NCBI GenBank assembly: GCA_036382855.1 | Contig: DASVPO010000002.1 | Coordinates: 1 to 64,000 of the forward strand | Direction: 5' to 3' | DNA from: DASVTR01 sp036382855 | GTDB lineage: Bacteria; Acidobacteriota; Blastocatellia; Pyrinomonadales; Pyrinomonadaceae | Length of the DNA stretch: 64,000 nucleotides | Made by a program: the position numbers and the translations under genes | Notes under the pieces: model-generated | Databases searched by the model: none | What the model was told of the DNA's origin: nothing | Seen by the model: only the letters and a program-made list of their open reading frames with translations | Part shown: positions 25,643 to 34,864 of the stretch, in pieces | Numbering within the stretch: position 1 is the stretch's first letter | How the letters are laid out: each line of letters begins with the position of its first letter

Positions 25643-27670
25643 ATGACGGTGGTTCCAGAGATAGGACAGTTTGCCCTTATCCTCGCGCTCCTGATGGCCG
25701 TCACGCAATCAGCGCTGCCGCTCATCGGTGTGGCGCGCAGGAATCAAGCCTGGATGGCGATTGCCACTTCCGCCGCGCAGGCGCAATTCATCTTCATCGC
25801 AGTCGCCTTCTGCTGCCTAGCCTATTCCTTCATCACCAACGATTTTTCCGTCCTTAACGTGGCAACTAATTCCAACTCGCTTCTGCCCATGAATTACCGT
25901 CTGGCGGCGACGTGGGGTTCTCACGAGGGTTCGCTCCTGCTGTGGAGTCTGATGCTGGGGCTGTGGACGGTGGCGGTGACGTTGTTCAGCCGTCGTTTGC
26001 CGCAGGAGATGCGAGCGCGTGTGCTCGCCGTGATGGGTTTCATCAGCATTGGTTTCCTGCTCTTCATGCTGCTCACCTCAAACCCTTTCGAGCGCCTGAT
26101 TCCGGCAGCGCCGGACGGCCGCGATCTCAACCCGCTTCTGCAAGATCCTGCGATGGTGATTCACCCACCGATGCTCTACATGGGCTACGTAGGCTTTTCG
26201 GTGGCCTTCGCCTTCGCCATCGCCGCGCTGCTCGGCGGTAAACTCGATGCGACGTGGGCACGCTGGTCGCGCCCGTGGACGACCGTTGCGTGGTGCTTCT
26301 TAACTGTCGGCATCGCGCTCGGAAGCTGGTGGGCCTATTACGAGTTAGGCTGGGGCGGCTGGTGGTTCTGGGACCCTGTGGAGAACGCCTCATTTATGCC
26401 TTGGCTGGTCGGAACTGCCTTGATTCATTCGCTGGCGGTGACGGAAAAGCGCGGCAGCTTCAAAAGCTGGACGGTCCTTCTGGCTATCGCTACTTTCTCA
26501 TTGAGCCTGCTCGGCACGTTTCTCGTTCGCTCCGGCGTGCTTACATCAGTTCACGCCTTCGCGACAGACCCGAAGCGCGGCATCTTCATTCTCTCGTTTC
26601 TGGTCATTGTCATCGGCGGCTCGCTCGCGCTTTATGCTTGGCGCGCGAAGAGCGTCGGATTGGGCGGCAAGTTTGACGTTATCTCGCGCGAATCGTTTCT
26701 GTTGTCGAACAACGTGCTGCTGGTCGTCGCTGCGGCCTCCGTGCTGCTCGGCACACTTTATCCAATCTTCGTTGACGCCCTTGGGCTTGGCAAGCTCTCC
26801 GTTGGCCCACCCTACTTCAACGCGGTGTTTGTACCGATAACTGCGCCTGTCGCTTTTATGATTGGCGTCGGGCCGGTTGCGCGATGGAAGCGAGCGAGTC
26901 TGCCGGAGCTGGCGGTGCGGCTGCGCTGGGCCTTCGTCGTCAGCGTGGCGACGGCAGTGTTGCTTCCCTTCGTAATGGGCCAATGGAAGGTGATGGTTAG
27001 TCTTGGGCTGTTGCTGGCGGCGTGGATTGTCTCGACCGTCTTCCTTAACATCTGGAGCAGAACCCGCGGCGAAGGAAGCATCGCCAGAAAACTTGGCGCA
27101 CAATCGCGCAGCTACTACGGCATGGAGTTGGCCCACCTTGGCGTGGCGGTCTTCATCGTCGGTGTGACACTCGTGACGGGCTACGAGGAGAGGAAAGACG
27201 TGCGTATGAACGCCGGTGATACGGCGACTGTCGGCGGCTACGTCTTTCGCTTTGACGGAGTAGAGAACGTCGCAGGGCCTAACTACACAGCCGCGCGTGC
27301 GACCGTTGAAGTAAGCCGCAACGGAGTACCTTTGCGCACGATGTTTCCCGAAAAACGGCTCTACTCCGCTTCGCGTCAGGCAATGACCGAAGCCGACATC
27401 GCCACAGGCTTCTCGCGCGACCTATACGTCTCGCTCGGCGAGCCTGTCAGCGGCGGCGCTTGGAGCGTGAGCATCTTTTATAAGCCGTTTGTGGACTGGA
27501 TTTGGGGCGGCGCTGTGTTGATGGCCTTGGGCGGTGCGCTAGCCGTCAGCGACCGCCGCTATCGAGTTGAAGCTATCGCACGCAGGCGTGCGGCAGAGGC
27601 GAAGCCGCAGGCAGAAGAAGCCAAAGCCGCTGCCCCTGCGCTGGCGCGTGGCGCAATCGAAGAATTATGA
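25643..27670 (+). CDS. ccmF: Haem lyase CcmF
   Basis: 675 residues with many membrane helices, the large haem-ligation subunit that joins haem from CcmE to apocytochrome CxxCH sites. The WWD motif WGGWWFWDP begins at residue 237 and PPMLYMGYVGFS precedes it. A CAGGAGAAG ribosome site lies before the ATG. There is a 130-base gap after ccmE, so it may have its own promoter; I saw none that is convincing. Its last four bases overlap ccmG. Confidence 0.95.
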   Translation: MTVVPEIGQFALILALLMAVTQSALPLIGVARRNQAWMAIATSAAQAQFIFIAVAFCCLAYSFITNDFSVLNVATNSNSLLPMNYRLAATWGSHEGSLLLWSLMLGLWTVAVTLFSRRLPQEMRARVLAVMGFISIGFLLFMLLTSNPFERLIPAAPDGRDLNPLLQDPAMVIHPPMLYMGYVGFSVAFAFAIAALLGGKLDATWARWSRPWTTVAWCFLTVGIALGSWWAYYELGWGGWWFWDPVENASFMPWLVGTALIHSLAVTEKRGSFKSWTVLLAIATFSLSLLGTFLVRSGVLTSVHAFATDPKRGIFILSFLVIVIGGSLALYAWRAKSVGLGGKFDVISRESFLLSNNVLLVVAAASVLLGTLYPIFVDALGLGKLSVGPPYFNAVFVPITAPVAFMIGVGPVARWKRASLPELAVRLRWAFVVSVATAVLLPFVMGQWKVMVSLGLLLAAWIVSTVFLNIWSRTRGEGSIARKLGAQSRSYYGMELAHLGVAVFIVGVTLVTGYEERKDVRMNAGDTATVGGYVFRFDGVENVAGPNYTAARATVEVSRNGVPLRTMFPEKRLYSASRQAMTEADIATGFSRDLYVSLGEPVSGGAWSVSIFYKPFVDWIWGGAVLMALGGALAVSDRRYRVEAIARRRAAEAKPQAEEAKAAAPALARGAIEEL

Positions 27671-28191
27671 CGAAGTTTCTCCTGCCATTGGCCCTGTTTC
27701 TAGTGCTCGTAGTCTTTCTGGCTATCGGGCTCAGCCGCGACCCGCGCGAGATTCCGTCTCCGCTCGTTAATAAGCCTGCGCCCACGTTTGCCCTGCCCGT
27801 GTTGTCAGAACCGCAGCGGACGTTTAAGACCGAGGAGATGCGCGGCAAGGTCTGGCTGCTCAACGCCTGGGCCTCATGGTGTGCGGCCTGTCAGGACGAG
27901 CACCCGCTGCTGCTACAGTTGGCCCAGACGAAGCTTGTTCCAATCTACGGCCTCGATTACAAGGACGAACGACCCAACGCTCTCGCGTGGCTCGAAGAAT
28001 TGGGCAACCCCTACACGCTCAGCCTCTCGGACACAGACGGGCGCGTCGCTATTGATTACGGCATCTACGGCGTGCCGGAAACTTTTGTGATAGACCGCGA
28101 CGGCATCATTCGCTACAAGCACATTGGCCCAATCACCGCAGAGGCTCTGCAAAAGAAGATTATCCCGCTCGTGAAGGAGTTGCAGCGATGA
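27667..28191 (+). CDS. ccmG: Thiol:disulfide oxidoreductase CcmG/DsbE
   Basis: 174 residues, N-terminal membrane anchor and periplasmic thioredoxin-like domain with WCAAC (Cys72, Cys75) and cis-proline motif GVPET. CcmG keeps the apocytochrome CxxCH cysteines reduced. It overlaps ccmF and ccmH by four bases each. WCAAC instead of the more usual WCxxC variants with Pro or Thr is a mild sequence variation. Confidence 0.93.
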   Translation: MTKFLLPLALFLVLVVFLAIGLSRDPREIPSPLVNKPAPTFALPVLSEPQRTFKTEEMRGKVWLLNAWASWCAACQDEHPLLLQLAQTKLVPIYGLDYKDERPNALAWLEELGNPYTLSLSDTDGRVAIDYGIYGVPETFVIDRDGIIRYKHIGPITAEALQKKIIPLVKELQR

Positions 28192-28646
28192 AGCGCGCGT
28201 TGTTAGTCATGGCGCTCATGTGCGTGCTGCCCATCACGCTCTGGGCCAAGGAGGCGCAACCCCTTGCGGAGGACCCCGAGTTGGAAAAGCGCGTTATGGC
28301 CCTGGCGGAAGATTTGCGCTGCCTCGTCTGCCAGAACGAATCGCTCGCCGGCTCACACGCGCCTCTGGCCGTTGACCTACGGCAGCAGATTCGCGAACAG
28401 ATGAAAGCGGGCAAAAGCGATAAAGAGATTATAGCTTTTATGACCGAGCGCTACGGCGACTTCGTGCTCTTCCGTCCGCCTGTGAAGATGACAACCTACC
28501 TGCTCTGGTTCGGCCCGTTTCTGCTGCTGGCGGCGGGCGTCATGGTGCAGCTTCTCTATCTGAAAAGGCGGCGGGAGCGCGCAAGAGAGAAGCCGCTATC
28601 GGAAGCCGAGCGCAAACGCGTCGAAGCGCTGCTCGGTGATAGTTGA
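28188..28646 (+). CDS. ccmH: Cytochrome c maturation protein CcmH
   Basis: 152 residues: signal peptide, then the LRCLVCQ motif (Cys45, Cys48) followed by SLAGSHAPLAVDLRQQI, and a C-terminal membrane helix (LLWFGPFLLLAAGVMVQ) with a basic tail. It works with CcmG to reduce apocytochrome and hands it to CcmF/CcmI. Confidence 0.95.
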   Translation: MKRALLVMALMCVLPITLWAKEAQPLAEDPELEKRVMALAEDLRCLVCQNESLAGSHAPLAVDLRQQIREQMKAGKSDKEIIAFMTERYGDFVLFRPPVKMTTYLLWFGPFLLLAAGVMVQLLYLKRRRERAREKPLSEAERKRVEALLGDS

Positions 28647-28677
28647 TACTGCTGACGCAACGCAAGGTGACGACGCG

Positions 28678-29592
28678 ATGATGAGTTTCTGGATATTCGC
28701 TGGCTTGATGGTGGTCTTGGCGCTCTGTTATCTACTGCCGCCGCTCTTGCAGCGCGCCGGGCAGCAGACTGATGAGCGCGAGCGCGCCAACGTCTCCATC
28801 TACCGCGACCAGTTCACAGAGCTTGAGCACGATTTGCGCGACGGTGTGCTGGACCAGGAACAGTATGAGCAGGGCCGTCTTGAGCTACAGCGCAGGCTTC
28901 TCGAAGATGTCCAGCCATCGCAGACTGCTGCACAAGCGTCTGCCGGAAGCAATGGCCGCAGCGGGCGCACGACCGCAGTGATTCTCGGCGGCGCGATTCC
29001 GCTTCTAGCCGTTCTTCTCTACTCTCAAATCGGAACGCCGCAAGCTCTCACGCCGGGACAACAGCAAGCCATGCGGCGGCCTGCTCCCGCGCGTGCAGCG
29101 ATGGACGAGCCGGACGCTCCCTCAGGACAACAACCCGGCGCGCCCACACAGCAGGAGATAGAGCAACGCGTCACGAAGCTGGCCGAACGACTCAAGGAGA
29201 ACCCTGACGACCTTCAGGGCTGGATGATGCTCGCCCGTTCTTACTACAACTTCAAACGCTACCGCGAAGCCAGCGAGGCTTACCAGCGCGCAGCAGCCCT
29301 CGCAGGCAACGATGCACAGGTGTGGGCCGATTATGCAGAGTCCCTCGCTCTCGCCAACAACTCTCAGTTGCAGGGCCAACCACTCGAACTCATCAACAGG
29401 GCCTTGCAGCTTGACCCCAACAACCAGAAGGCGCTCTGGCTCGCGGGCAATGCTGCCTACCAGTCGCAGAATTTCCAGCAAGCCATCACCCACTGGGAGA
29501 AGCTTCTCAAGCTACTGCCCGAAGGCTCCGAGGGCGCGCAGGCCGTCGCCTCCACCATCGAAGAAGCACGCTCGCAAATCTCAACCAAATGA
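28678..29592 (+). CDS. ccmI: Cytochrome c maturation TPR protein CcmI
   Basis: 304 residues from ATG 28678 (AAGGTGA upstream; an earlier in-frame ATG at 28636 overlaps ccmH). The N-terminal part has a helix, a leucine-zipper-like stretch (FTELEHDLRDGVLDQEQYEQ, typical of CcmI) and a second helix; the C-terminal half carries TPRs. CcmI binds the C-termini of apocytochromes and presents them to the CcmF/H ligase. Last gene of the ccm locus. Confidence 0.9.
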   Translation: MMSFWIFAGLMVVLALCYLLPPLLQRAGQQTDERERANVSIYRDQFTELEHDLRDGVLDQEQYEQGRLELQRRLLEDVQPSQTAAQASAGSNGRSGRTTAVILGGAIPLLAVLLYSQIGTPQALTPGQQQAMRRPAPARAAMDEPDAPSGQQPGAPTQQEIEQRVTKLAERLKENPDDLQGWMMLARSYYNFKRYREASEAYQRAAALAGNDAQVWADYAESLALANNSQLQGQPLELINRALQLDPNNQKALWLAGNAAYQSQNFQQAITHWEKLLKLLPEGSEGAQAVASTIEEARSQISTK

Positions 29593-29668
29593 AACGTGCT
29601 TCCCGCTCAGCCTTAATTCTTCAGATAATCCGGCTTAAAAAATAAAGCTTGTAAGAGACTCGGAAAGC

Positions 29669-29696
29669 TTGATAAGGTGTCAGCACCTTTTATCAA
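29669..29696 (+). terminator. Imperfect hairpin after ccmI
   Basis: TTGATAAGGTG at 29669 pairs with CACCTTTTATCAA ending at 29696, with a two-base bulge and a short loop, 77 bases after the ccmI stop. No T tract. A weak candidate terminator or processing site. Confidence 0.35.
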
Positions 29697-29816
29697 ACGG
29701 GTTTGAGAAGCTCTGACGGCGATTGAAACTTGAGCGCGGCGTACGCGCGCGTGCGTGCTGCCCTGACGGGCCGCGCCCTTCTGCAAACAGTCTTCTAATC
29801 TACGCTTGACGACTCA

Positions 29817-30785
29817 ATGCGCGAGCGTCGCAGGCTGGCCCTGACAGCGATGGGCACAACGAACAGACAGACAGCAAGAGCCATCAACTTCAACGCCACG
29901 GCGCTCTGCCTGCTGCTCATCGTCTTCGCCGTCTGCACAACGCGGGCACAGGAGACGCCCGCAGCGCCAATTCCTTCGCCAACGCCCGCAGCGACGCCAA
30001 CGCCAACGCCAGTAGCAACAGCGACGCCGCCGCCAGCCGCCACACCCGCCGAGCGGCCAGTTCTGAAAACGATCAAGCTCAACGTACAGTATGTCGGCAA
30101 AGCGCCCGTCGTGCGCAAGCACTTCTACGTTTCGCGCCTGCCCTTCAACCTCGACGAGTTGCAACAGAAGCTCGGCAATCTTCCGTCGCACAAGGATTAT
30201 CAGAAGAAGGCGAGCGGCGCTGGCCTGAGCGAAGAACTGGTAGCGGAATTCATACGCGAGTGGCTCGAAAAGTATAAATGCGAAACGGTTTACTGCCAGC
30301 CCATCGCGCTTGAAGACGTGCAGCGGATACGCGTCTTTCAGGATGCGTACAAGCGTGCGAGCGAGCTTTTCAAGAGAGCCCCCGCGCCGCAAAGCACGGA
30401 GTTGGCCCTGAAGTGGATGCCAAACTTCCTGCCGCAGGAAATCAGAACCGGCTACTTCGACATAAAGATGGACTGGACACGCCGTGCTCTCGCCCTGATG
30501 GAAGCGGAGACGGTCGGCGGCGAGAAAAATTTGATTCGTACCACCATGACAAACCGTCGCGGTGAAGCCTACATCACAGACATCGTGCCCGGCACGACAT
30601 ACTACATATCGAACCTGATACCGATTGAAGACGGCAAAGATTGCTACCTGTGGAATTCAAAGAAGGAAGTCAGGGCCGGGCCGGGGATAGAGGTCGGCGT
30701 TCTGCTTGGCCCAAACGCGAAGTTGAAAGAGATCAAGGGCGCAAACGCAAACGTGCTGACTTTCACCTGCGCGCAGCCGAAGTAG
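29817..30785 (+). CDS. Exported protein of unknown function with Pro/Thr-rich linker
   Basis: 322 residues. A basic N-terminus and hydrophobic segment ending TTRAQ indicate export. Then comes a linker of repeated Thr-Pro and Ala-Pro units (residues of about 47-80), a helical domain of about 150 residues with two cysteines (KCETVYC), and a C-terminal beta-rich domain (RRGEAYITDIVPGTTYYI), which reads like an immunoglobulin-like fold. I do not recognise the family. It is 55 bases upstream of the first multihaem cytochrome on the same strand, so it may be a partner. ATG 29817 has no good ribosome site; ATG 29850 is possible. Confidence 0.6.
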   Translation: MRERRRLALTAMGTTNRQTARAINFNATALCLLLIVFAVCTTRAQETPAAPIPSPTPAATPTPTPVATATPPPAATPAERPVLKTIKLNVQYVGKAPVVRKHFYVSRLPFNLDELQQKLGNLPSHKDYQKKASGAGLSEELVAEFIREWLEKYKCETVYCQPIALEDVQRIRVFQDAYKRASELFKRAPAPQSTELALKWMPNFLPQEIRTGYFDIKMDWTRRALALMEAETVGGEKNLIRTTMTNRRGEAYITDIVPGTTYYISNLIPIEDGKDCYLWNSKKEVRAGPGIEVGVLLGPNAKLKEIKGANANVLTFTCAQPK

Positions 30786-30840
30786 TGATAGAACGAGGAA
30801 CGCTGGGCCAATCCTTGCAGCGGCCGGAGGAACGCTTTTA

Positions 30841-32181
30841 GTGAACTCAACCGAGCATCATCGTCAAAGACGCATACGCCATATTGCGGCGCTCGCCGTC
30901 TTCGTGCTGCTCGCCATCGTTCCGTTCGTCTATCCTCGCACGCCTTCCGTCGCGACAAGCAGCTTCGAGCCGCAGCAGCAAAGACGCAGGCGCACGCCGG
31001 CAGCACGCCGCAGCGGTCGAACAGGCGCGCAAACCTCCCGTCGTCCACGCATAGACTACTCGCGTTTTCTGCACGACAACAATCACGTCAAGTATGACAA
31101 AGCGAATCGCGCAAACTGTAGCACGTGCCACAGGCTCGACTCGCCTTTGCAGTTTGACATTAAGGACTACCCGGACCACCCTGCCTGCGTTAGTTGTCAT
31201 CGCCAGCAATTCTTCACGGGCGCACGTCCCGTCATCTGCACCGTCTGCCATAAAGCATCTTCGCCGCGCGATTCCCGGCGCTTCGATTTTCCGCGCCCGA
31301 ACACGGACGTGACCAGAGAATTTCCCGGCAGGTTTCCGCACGCTCTGCATCAGGACTTGCTGGCGGGCGTGCGCCCCTCGCGCGAAAAGGCTGAAGCAGC
31401 CCACAAGCTCGCTCGCGCCTCCTTCAAAGGAGGCACACTAACAGCGGCGGCTGACGAAAGAGCGCAGGAAAACTGCGCGACGTGTCACGCCTCCTACGAT
31501 AAGACGAAGAAGGACGAGGCGGCCTTTTTTCCCACTGCCGGTTGGCCCGACAATATGCTGGCGGGCGTCGGCACGTTCAGAAAAATTCCTAACGGGCCAG
31601 AGGGACACAGAACATGTTTCGTTTGCCACGCGAGCGCTGGCAGCGGTTGGAAGTCGCCTTCGCCCGTCGCCAACGACTGCGGCGGTTGCCACAGCAAGAC
31701 AACGACGGGCGGTGCGCCGTCGTCTTCAAGTCAGTCGCAGCCTTTGTCTTCAGCGAGGACGGCAGGCACGCGTGTTGCGAGCGCGTCGTTGATGAAAGTC
31801 TCTTTCACGAGCGCGTTGTTGCCGTTGCGTAGGGTCATTACCTTCCAGCATGACGGCGGCGGCCAGCCGGAAGGCGGCGCGACCGGCAGCCACGACATAG
31901 CCTGCACCGTCTGCCACATCAACATCACGCAGCAGCAAACATTCATTGTCAAACCTGATGTGCCAATCACGTCATGTGCCATCTGCCACGTCGTCGGCGG
32001 TCGAAAATCATCGCTGAAGAAGGGGACGGACACGACCATCACCTCCGAGATGGAGTCTTGGATTAGCGGTAGGAAGGCTTGCCTTAGTTGCCATACCAAT
32101 GAGATAGGGAGCCAGCCGCCGCCTTGCAGCCACTATTATGCGGATAAGAGAGTGCCGCCGGCGGAGCTACAGTGCAGGTAA
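30841..32181 (+). CDS. Nonahaem cytochrome c
   Basis: 446 residues with nine CxxCH sites (CSTCH, CVSCH, CTVCH, CATCH, CFVCH, CGGCH, CTVCH, CAICH, CLSCH) and additional His residues that can act as distal ligands (such as FPHALHQD and FQHDGGG). A signal helix (IAALAVFVLLAIVPFVYP) is at the N-terminus, followed by a basic Arg-rich linker. The start is GTG 30841 with CGGAGGA upstream. No named family recognised beyond multihaem cytochrome c3/c7-like. The next cytochrome gene starts three bases after its stop, so they form one transcript. Confidence 0.88.
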   Translation: MNSTEHHRQRRIRHIAALAVFVLLAIVPFVYPRTPSVATSSFEPQQQRRRRTPAARRSGRTGAQTSRRPRIDYSRFLHDNNHVKYDKANRANCSTCHRLDSPLQFDIKDYPDHPACVSCHRQQFFTGARPVICTVCHKASSPRDSRRFDFPRPNTDVTREFPGRFPHALHQDLLAGVRPSREKAEAAHKLARASFKGGTLTAAADERAQENCATCHASYDKTKKDEAAFFPTAGWPDNMLAGVGTFRKIPNGPEGHRTCFVCHASAGSGWKSPSPVANDCGGCHSKTTTGGAPSSSSQSQPLSSARTAGTRVASASLMKVSFTSALLPLRRVITFQHDGGGQPEGGATGSHDIACTVCHINITQQQTFIVKPDVPITSCAICHVVGGRKSSLKKGTDTTITSEMESWISGRKACLSCHTNEIGSQPPPCSHYYADKRVPPAELQCR

Positions 32182-32184
32182 TTT

Positions 32185-33135
32185 TTGAAGAGCGTGCGAG
32201 AGCCTGATTCACAATTCAAACTGGCGGACGCGCAAGCGCGCAAGCAGGATGAGCGTCGGCCATACGGGCCGTTTGTCTTCCTGATTTTAACGGTGCTCTG
32301 TTTGATTATGACCGTCGTGCTTGCCGTGCGTGTGTCCGCAGTGAAAGTTGAGCGATTGCCGGAGACTGATGAAGCGTATGCTTCTGAACCCACAAGCGCC
32401 GCCGCGCCGCAATCCTACTCGACCTTCTCGCACACGAGTCCGGGCGCGCACGCAGATTTCGCCAACGCTTCGAGTTGTGATTCCTGTCATCCGCGCAGCG
32501 GCGCTCAGCCGGAGCCCAACCTTCCCGGCCACAAAGCCTGCATCAACTGCCATCTTGCACAATTCACGGCCGCCAACACAGCCATGTGCAACATCTGCCA
32601 TACGGGTGATCTGGCGGGTTCAAGCCCGCCGGTCAAGGGTTTTCCGGGCCTGCGCAGTTTTCGCGTCTCATTTGACCACGCGCAGCACACCAGAATCGGC
32701 GCTAACTGCGCGCGTTGCCACGCGCCCGCGCGTCGCGGTGTCGCGCTCTCCATCCCCGCGAGCCTCAACGCGCACACGCAATGCTACAGTTGCCACACGC
32801 CCGGTCAATCCGCATCGAACCTTTCATCCTGCGGCACTTGCCACAGCGTCGGCGGCTACGCGCGCACTTCCACGAATGCACGCGCCTTCAGTTTCAGCTT
32901 CAGCCATGCGACACACGGCCCGCGCCAACGCCTGAGTTGCACAGAGTGTCACATCGTTAGAGCCGGACTGCCGCAATCCAGACAAGTCTCTTCGCCCGCG
33001 ACCTTTCAGCATTTCCCCAGAAACCGCGCGCAAAGCTGCGTGACCTGCCACAACAACCGGCGCGCCTTCGGCGAGGCAGACTTCGGCGACTGCAAGAAAT
33101 GCCACAAAGGCCAGACGTTTCGCATGGGCGCTTGA
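32185..33135 (+). CDS. Nonahaem cytochrome c, membrane-anchored
   Basis: 316 residues with one N-terminal helix (FVFLILTVLCLIMTVVLAV) after a charged stretch, so it is anchored in the inner membrane facing outward. Nine CxxCH sites (CDSCH, CINCH, CNICH, CARCH, CYSCH, CGTCH, CTECH, CVTCH, CKKCH) and paired His such as FSHTSPGAH, FDHAQHT and FSHATHG that would be distal haem ligands. The start TTG 32185 is used because it follows the previous stop by three bases; GTG 32194 is an alternative. Likely a quinol-linked or periplasmic electron carrier working with the upstream cytochrome. Confidence 0.87.
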   Translation: MKSVREPDSQFKLADAQARKQDERRPYGPFVFLILTVLCLIMTVVLAVRVSAVKVERLPETDEAYASEPTSAAAPQSYSTFSHTSPGAHADFANASSCDSCHPRSGAQPEPNLPGHKACINCHLAQFTAANTAMCNICHTGDLAGSSPPVKGFPGLRSFRVSFDHAQHTRIGANCARCHAPARRGVALSIPASLNAHTQCYSCHTPGQSASNLSSCGTCHSVGGYARTSTNARAFSFSFSHATHGPRQRLSCTECHIVRAGLPQSRQVSSPATFQHFPRNRAQSCVTCHNNRRAFGEADFGDCKKCHKGQTFRMGA

Positions 33136-33228
33136 ACCATCGGAGATGCTTTCTCAATCGAAGTGGCTGAAGACAGAGCCAGCAGTTTAAAGATGCATTT
33201 CGCTTGTTCTTCACGACCCGGAAAAAGT

Positions 33229-33257
33229 TTGACAAGCCCCTTATGCCTCACTATCAT
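33229..33257 (+). promoter_or_regulatory. Sigma-70-type promoter for the tetrahaem lipoprotein
   Basis: TTGACA at 33229 and TATCAT at 33252 separated by 17 bases, very near consensus. The predicted start is near 33264, giving a leader of about 130 bases before ATG 33396. It indicates separate expression from the two cytochromes upstream. Confidence 0.65.
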
Positions 33258-33395
33258 TCGAGGTCAGGCACGCTCCCCGTTTGCATTCGTCGCCCGCTTG
33301 AGCCAGAGCTTCTCCGAGAGCCTCCGGCGTCTCCCCGAAAACTGCCGGAGCGAATGAAGCAGACGCGCTATCCCGGTCGTTGAAGGACGATACTT

Positions 33396-34103
33396 ATGAG
33401 ATTCAAAATCGTTACCACCGCAGTCTTCAGTTGTCTCTTATTGACCTTCGCCTGCAACACCTCGCACACAGAGCATGCGGCGGCTCTGGTTAACGGCAAC
33501 GCACCGACGAAGGCTTCGAGCGCGCCCGTCGTTGACGGCACGAATCCGCCGCACGCGGTTGATATAGACGGCAAAGCGATTCCCAACGAAAGCACGACCG
33601 AGCCGACCAAGCCCATCATCCTCTCGAAAGACAGCGAAGACGCGAAGAACGGTGAGTTGAAAAAAGAGGCTGCCTTCGACCACGTTAAGCACAGCACGGA
33701 TGCTAACTACAGCGTTGACGGCAAGGCTGCTGTCGTTTGTGCCGATTGCCATCACACGGACCAGCCCAAAGCTCCCGCCGGGCAGGAATATCTGAAGATG
33801 TTCAAACGCACGGAGATGCTTACCTCCGAGCAGTTGAAGAAGTCTAACCAGCCCGTGCAGTCGTGCCGCGCCTGCCACTTCGCCGCTTCAACCGAAGCGA
33901 CCGAAGAATTTCCGCCGCCGAGCATAGAGTATCCGAAGGAGAGCGGCAAGAAGGCCACCAAAGACGTTATCAATAACGAGGAGGCGTATCACCTCAACTG
34001 TAATACGTGCCACGATCAGGCATTGAAGAACAAGGCGCGGGCCAAGCCTGCGAAAGCTCCGCAGGCGTGCGCCGATTGCCACGTCCAGAAGAAGCCCACT
34101 TAA
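33396..34103 (+). CDS. Tetrahaem cytochrome c lipoprotein
   Basis: 235 residues. The signal ends LLTFAC, a plausible lipobox with lipidated Cys20. The linker is Ala/Thr/Asn-rich. Four CxxCH sites (CADCH, CRACH, CNTCH, CADCH) and His residues such as FDHVKHS and HHTD suit a cytochrome c3/c7-like class III fold with bis-His haems. Length fits a tetrahaem shuttle. Its own promoter is at 33229. The lipid anchor may place it on the outer membrane or inner membrane; the residue after Cys is Asn, not Asp. Confidence 0.85.
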   Translation: MRFKIVTTAVFSCLLLTFACNTSHTEHAAALVNGNAPTKASSAPVVDGTNPPHAVDIDGKAIPNESTTEPTKPIILSKDSEDAKNGELKKEAAFDHVKHSTDANYSVDGKAAVVCADCHHTDQPKAPAGQEYLKMFKRTEMLTSEQLKKSNQPVQSCRACHFAASTEATEEFPPPSIEYPKESGKKATKDVINNEEAYHLNCNTCHDQALKNKARAKPAKAPQACADCHVQKKPT

Positions 34104-34225
34104 GCGTCAACCTGAATTCATCAGGCCGCGAAGTCTATTTCGGAAGAAGCGCCCCGAAGCGCGCCCCTCTGAAAGCTTCGCGGTCTGGCGTTATAGCTAA
34201 CCTGAACATTCAGCACACAGAATCC

Positions 34226-34783
34226 ATGCGACTACTTGCTCTCTCATTAACACTCGCCGCGCTCGCCGCGCTCAACGCCTGCTCTTCCGGCAACGAGCAG
34301 CGAGCCTCTAATCAATCAACGGCAAACACGACGACCGCCGCCACCACCACGACAACAACAGCACCGCCCGCTCAAACGACCAACGCGCCACCCGCAGACG
34401 CTTCTCAAACTTCGCCCATCGCTCCGGCTCATCGCAGCGGCGGCGCTGATTCCGCGCCCGCAGCGTCAAGCTCACCTGCAAACGAAGCGACCGGCATGGA
34501 CACGTCCGCTCAGGACGCCAGAATCGCGCAGGCCGAAGCCAGAGCGAAGGCGAAGAATGCGACGCAGGCCGACAAGCTCGCAGCCGCCGCAGCCTACATG
34601 GAACGCGCAGACATCTTCATGCAGGCCGGGCGTCCGACGCTCTACAAGTACGCGCTCCGCGACTATCGCCGCACGCTGCGCTACCAGCCCGACAACCGCC
34701 AGGCGCAGGACAGCATCAACACCATCGTCGCCATCTATAAACAACTGGGACGCCCCGTTCCCGAACTCGGCAACGAACCTTAA
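34226..34783 (+). CDS. Lipoprotein of unknown function
   Basis: 185 residues from ATG 34226. Lipobox LAALNAC gives lipidated Cys; the linker is extremely rich in Thr, Ala and Pro. The C-terminal part (from about 95) is helical, rich in Ala and Lys (ARIAQAEARAKAKNATQ), then a TPR-like stretch YALRDYRRTLRYQPDNRQ. A longer frame starting at 34007 overlaps the cytochrome and is rejected. It follows the tetrahaem gene and is closed by a strong terminator. Confidence 0.72.
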   Translation: MRLLALSLTLAALAALNACSSGNEQRASNQSTANTTTAATTTTTTAPPAQTTNAPPADASQTSPIAPAHRSGGADSAPAASSSPANEATGMDTSAQDARIAQAEARAKAKNATQADKLAAAAAYMERADIFMQAGRPTLYKYALRDYRRTLRYQPDNRQAQDSINTIVAIYKQLGRPVPELGNEP

Positions 34784-34799
34784 AAAACATAACAAGCAG

Positions 34800-34846
34800 G
34801 CTCATCAGGTTGAAAGCAACGCTTTCAACCTGATGAGCTTTTTTTT
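34800..34846. terminator. Strong rho-independent terminator, convergent genes
   Basis: A perfect 17-bp stem (arms 34800-34816 and 34822-34838) with a 5-base loop, followed by eight T at 34839-34846. Terminates the plus-strand lipoprotein; the ABC1 gene ends at 34865 on the other strand and may use the same hairpin. Confidence 0.93.
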
Positions 34847-34864
34847 CGTTCACTGGCCCAGAGG

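Noticed and set aside
29593..29816. Possible small RNA gene after ccmI
   Set aside because: Only one imperfect hairpin and no promoter-terminator pair.
33163..33357. 64-codon frame upstream of the tetrahaem cytochrome
   Set aside because: It overlaps a near-consensus promoter (33229-33257) and has no start signal.
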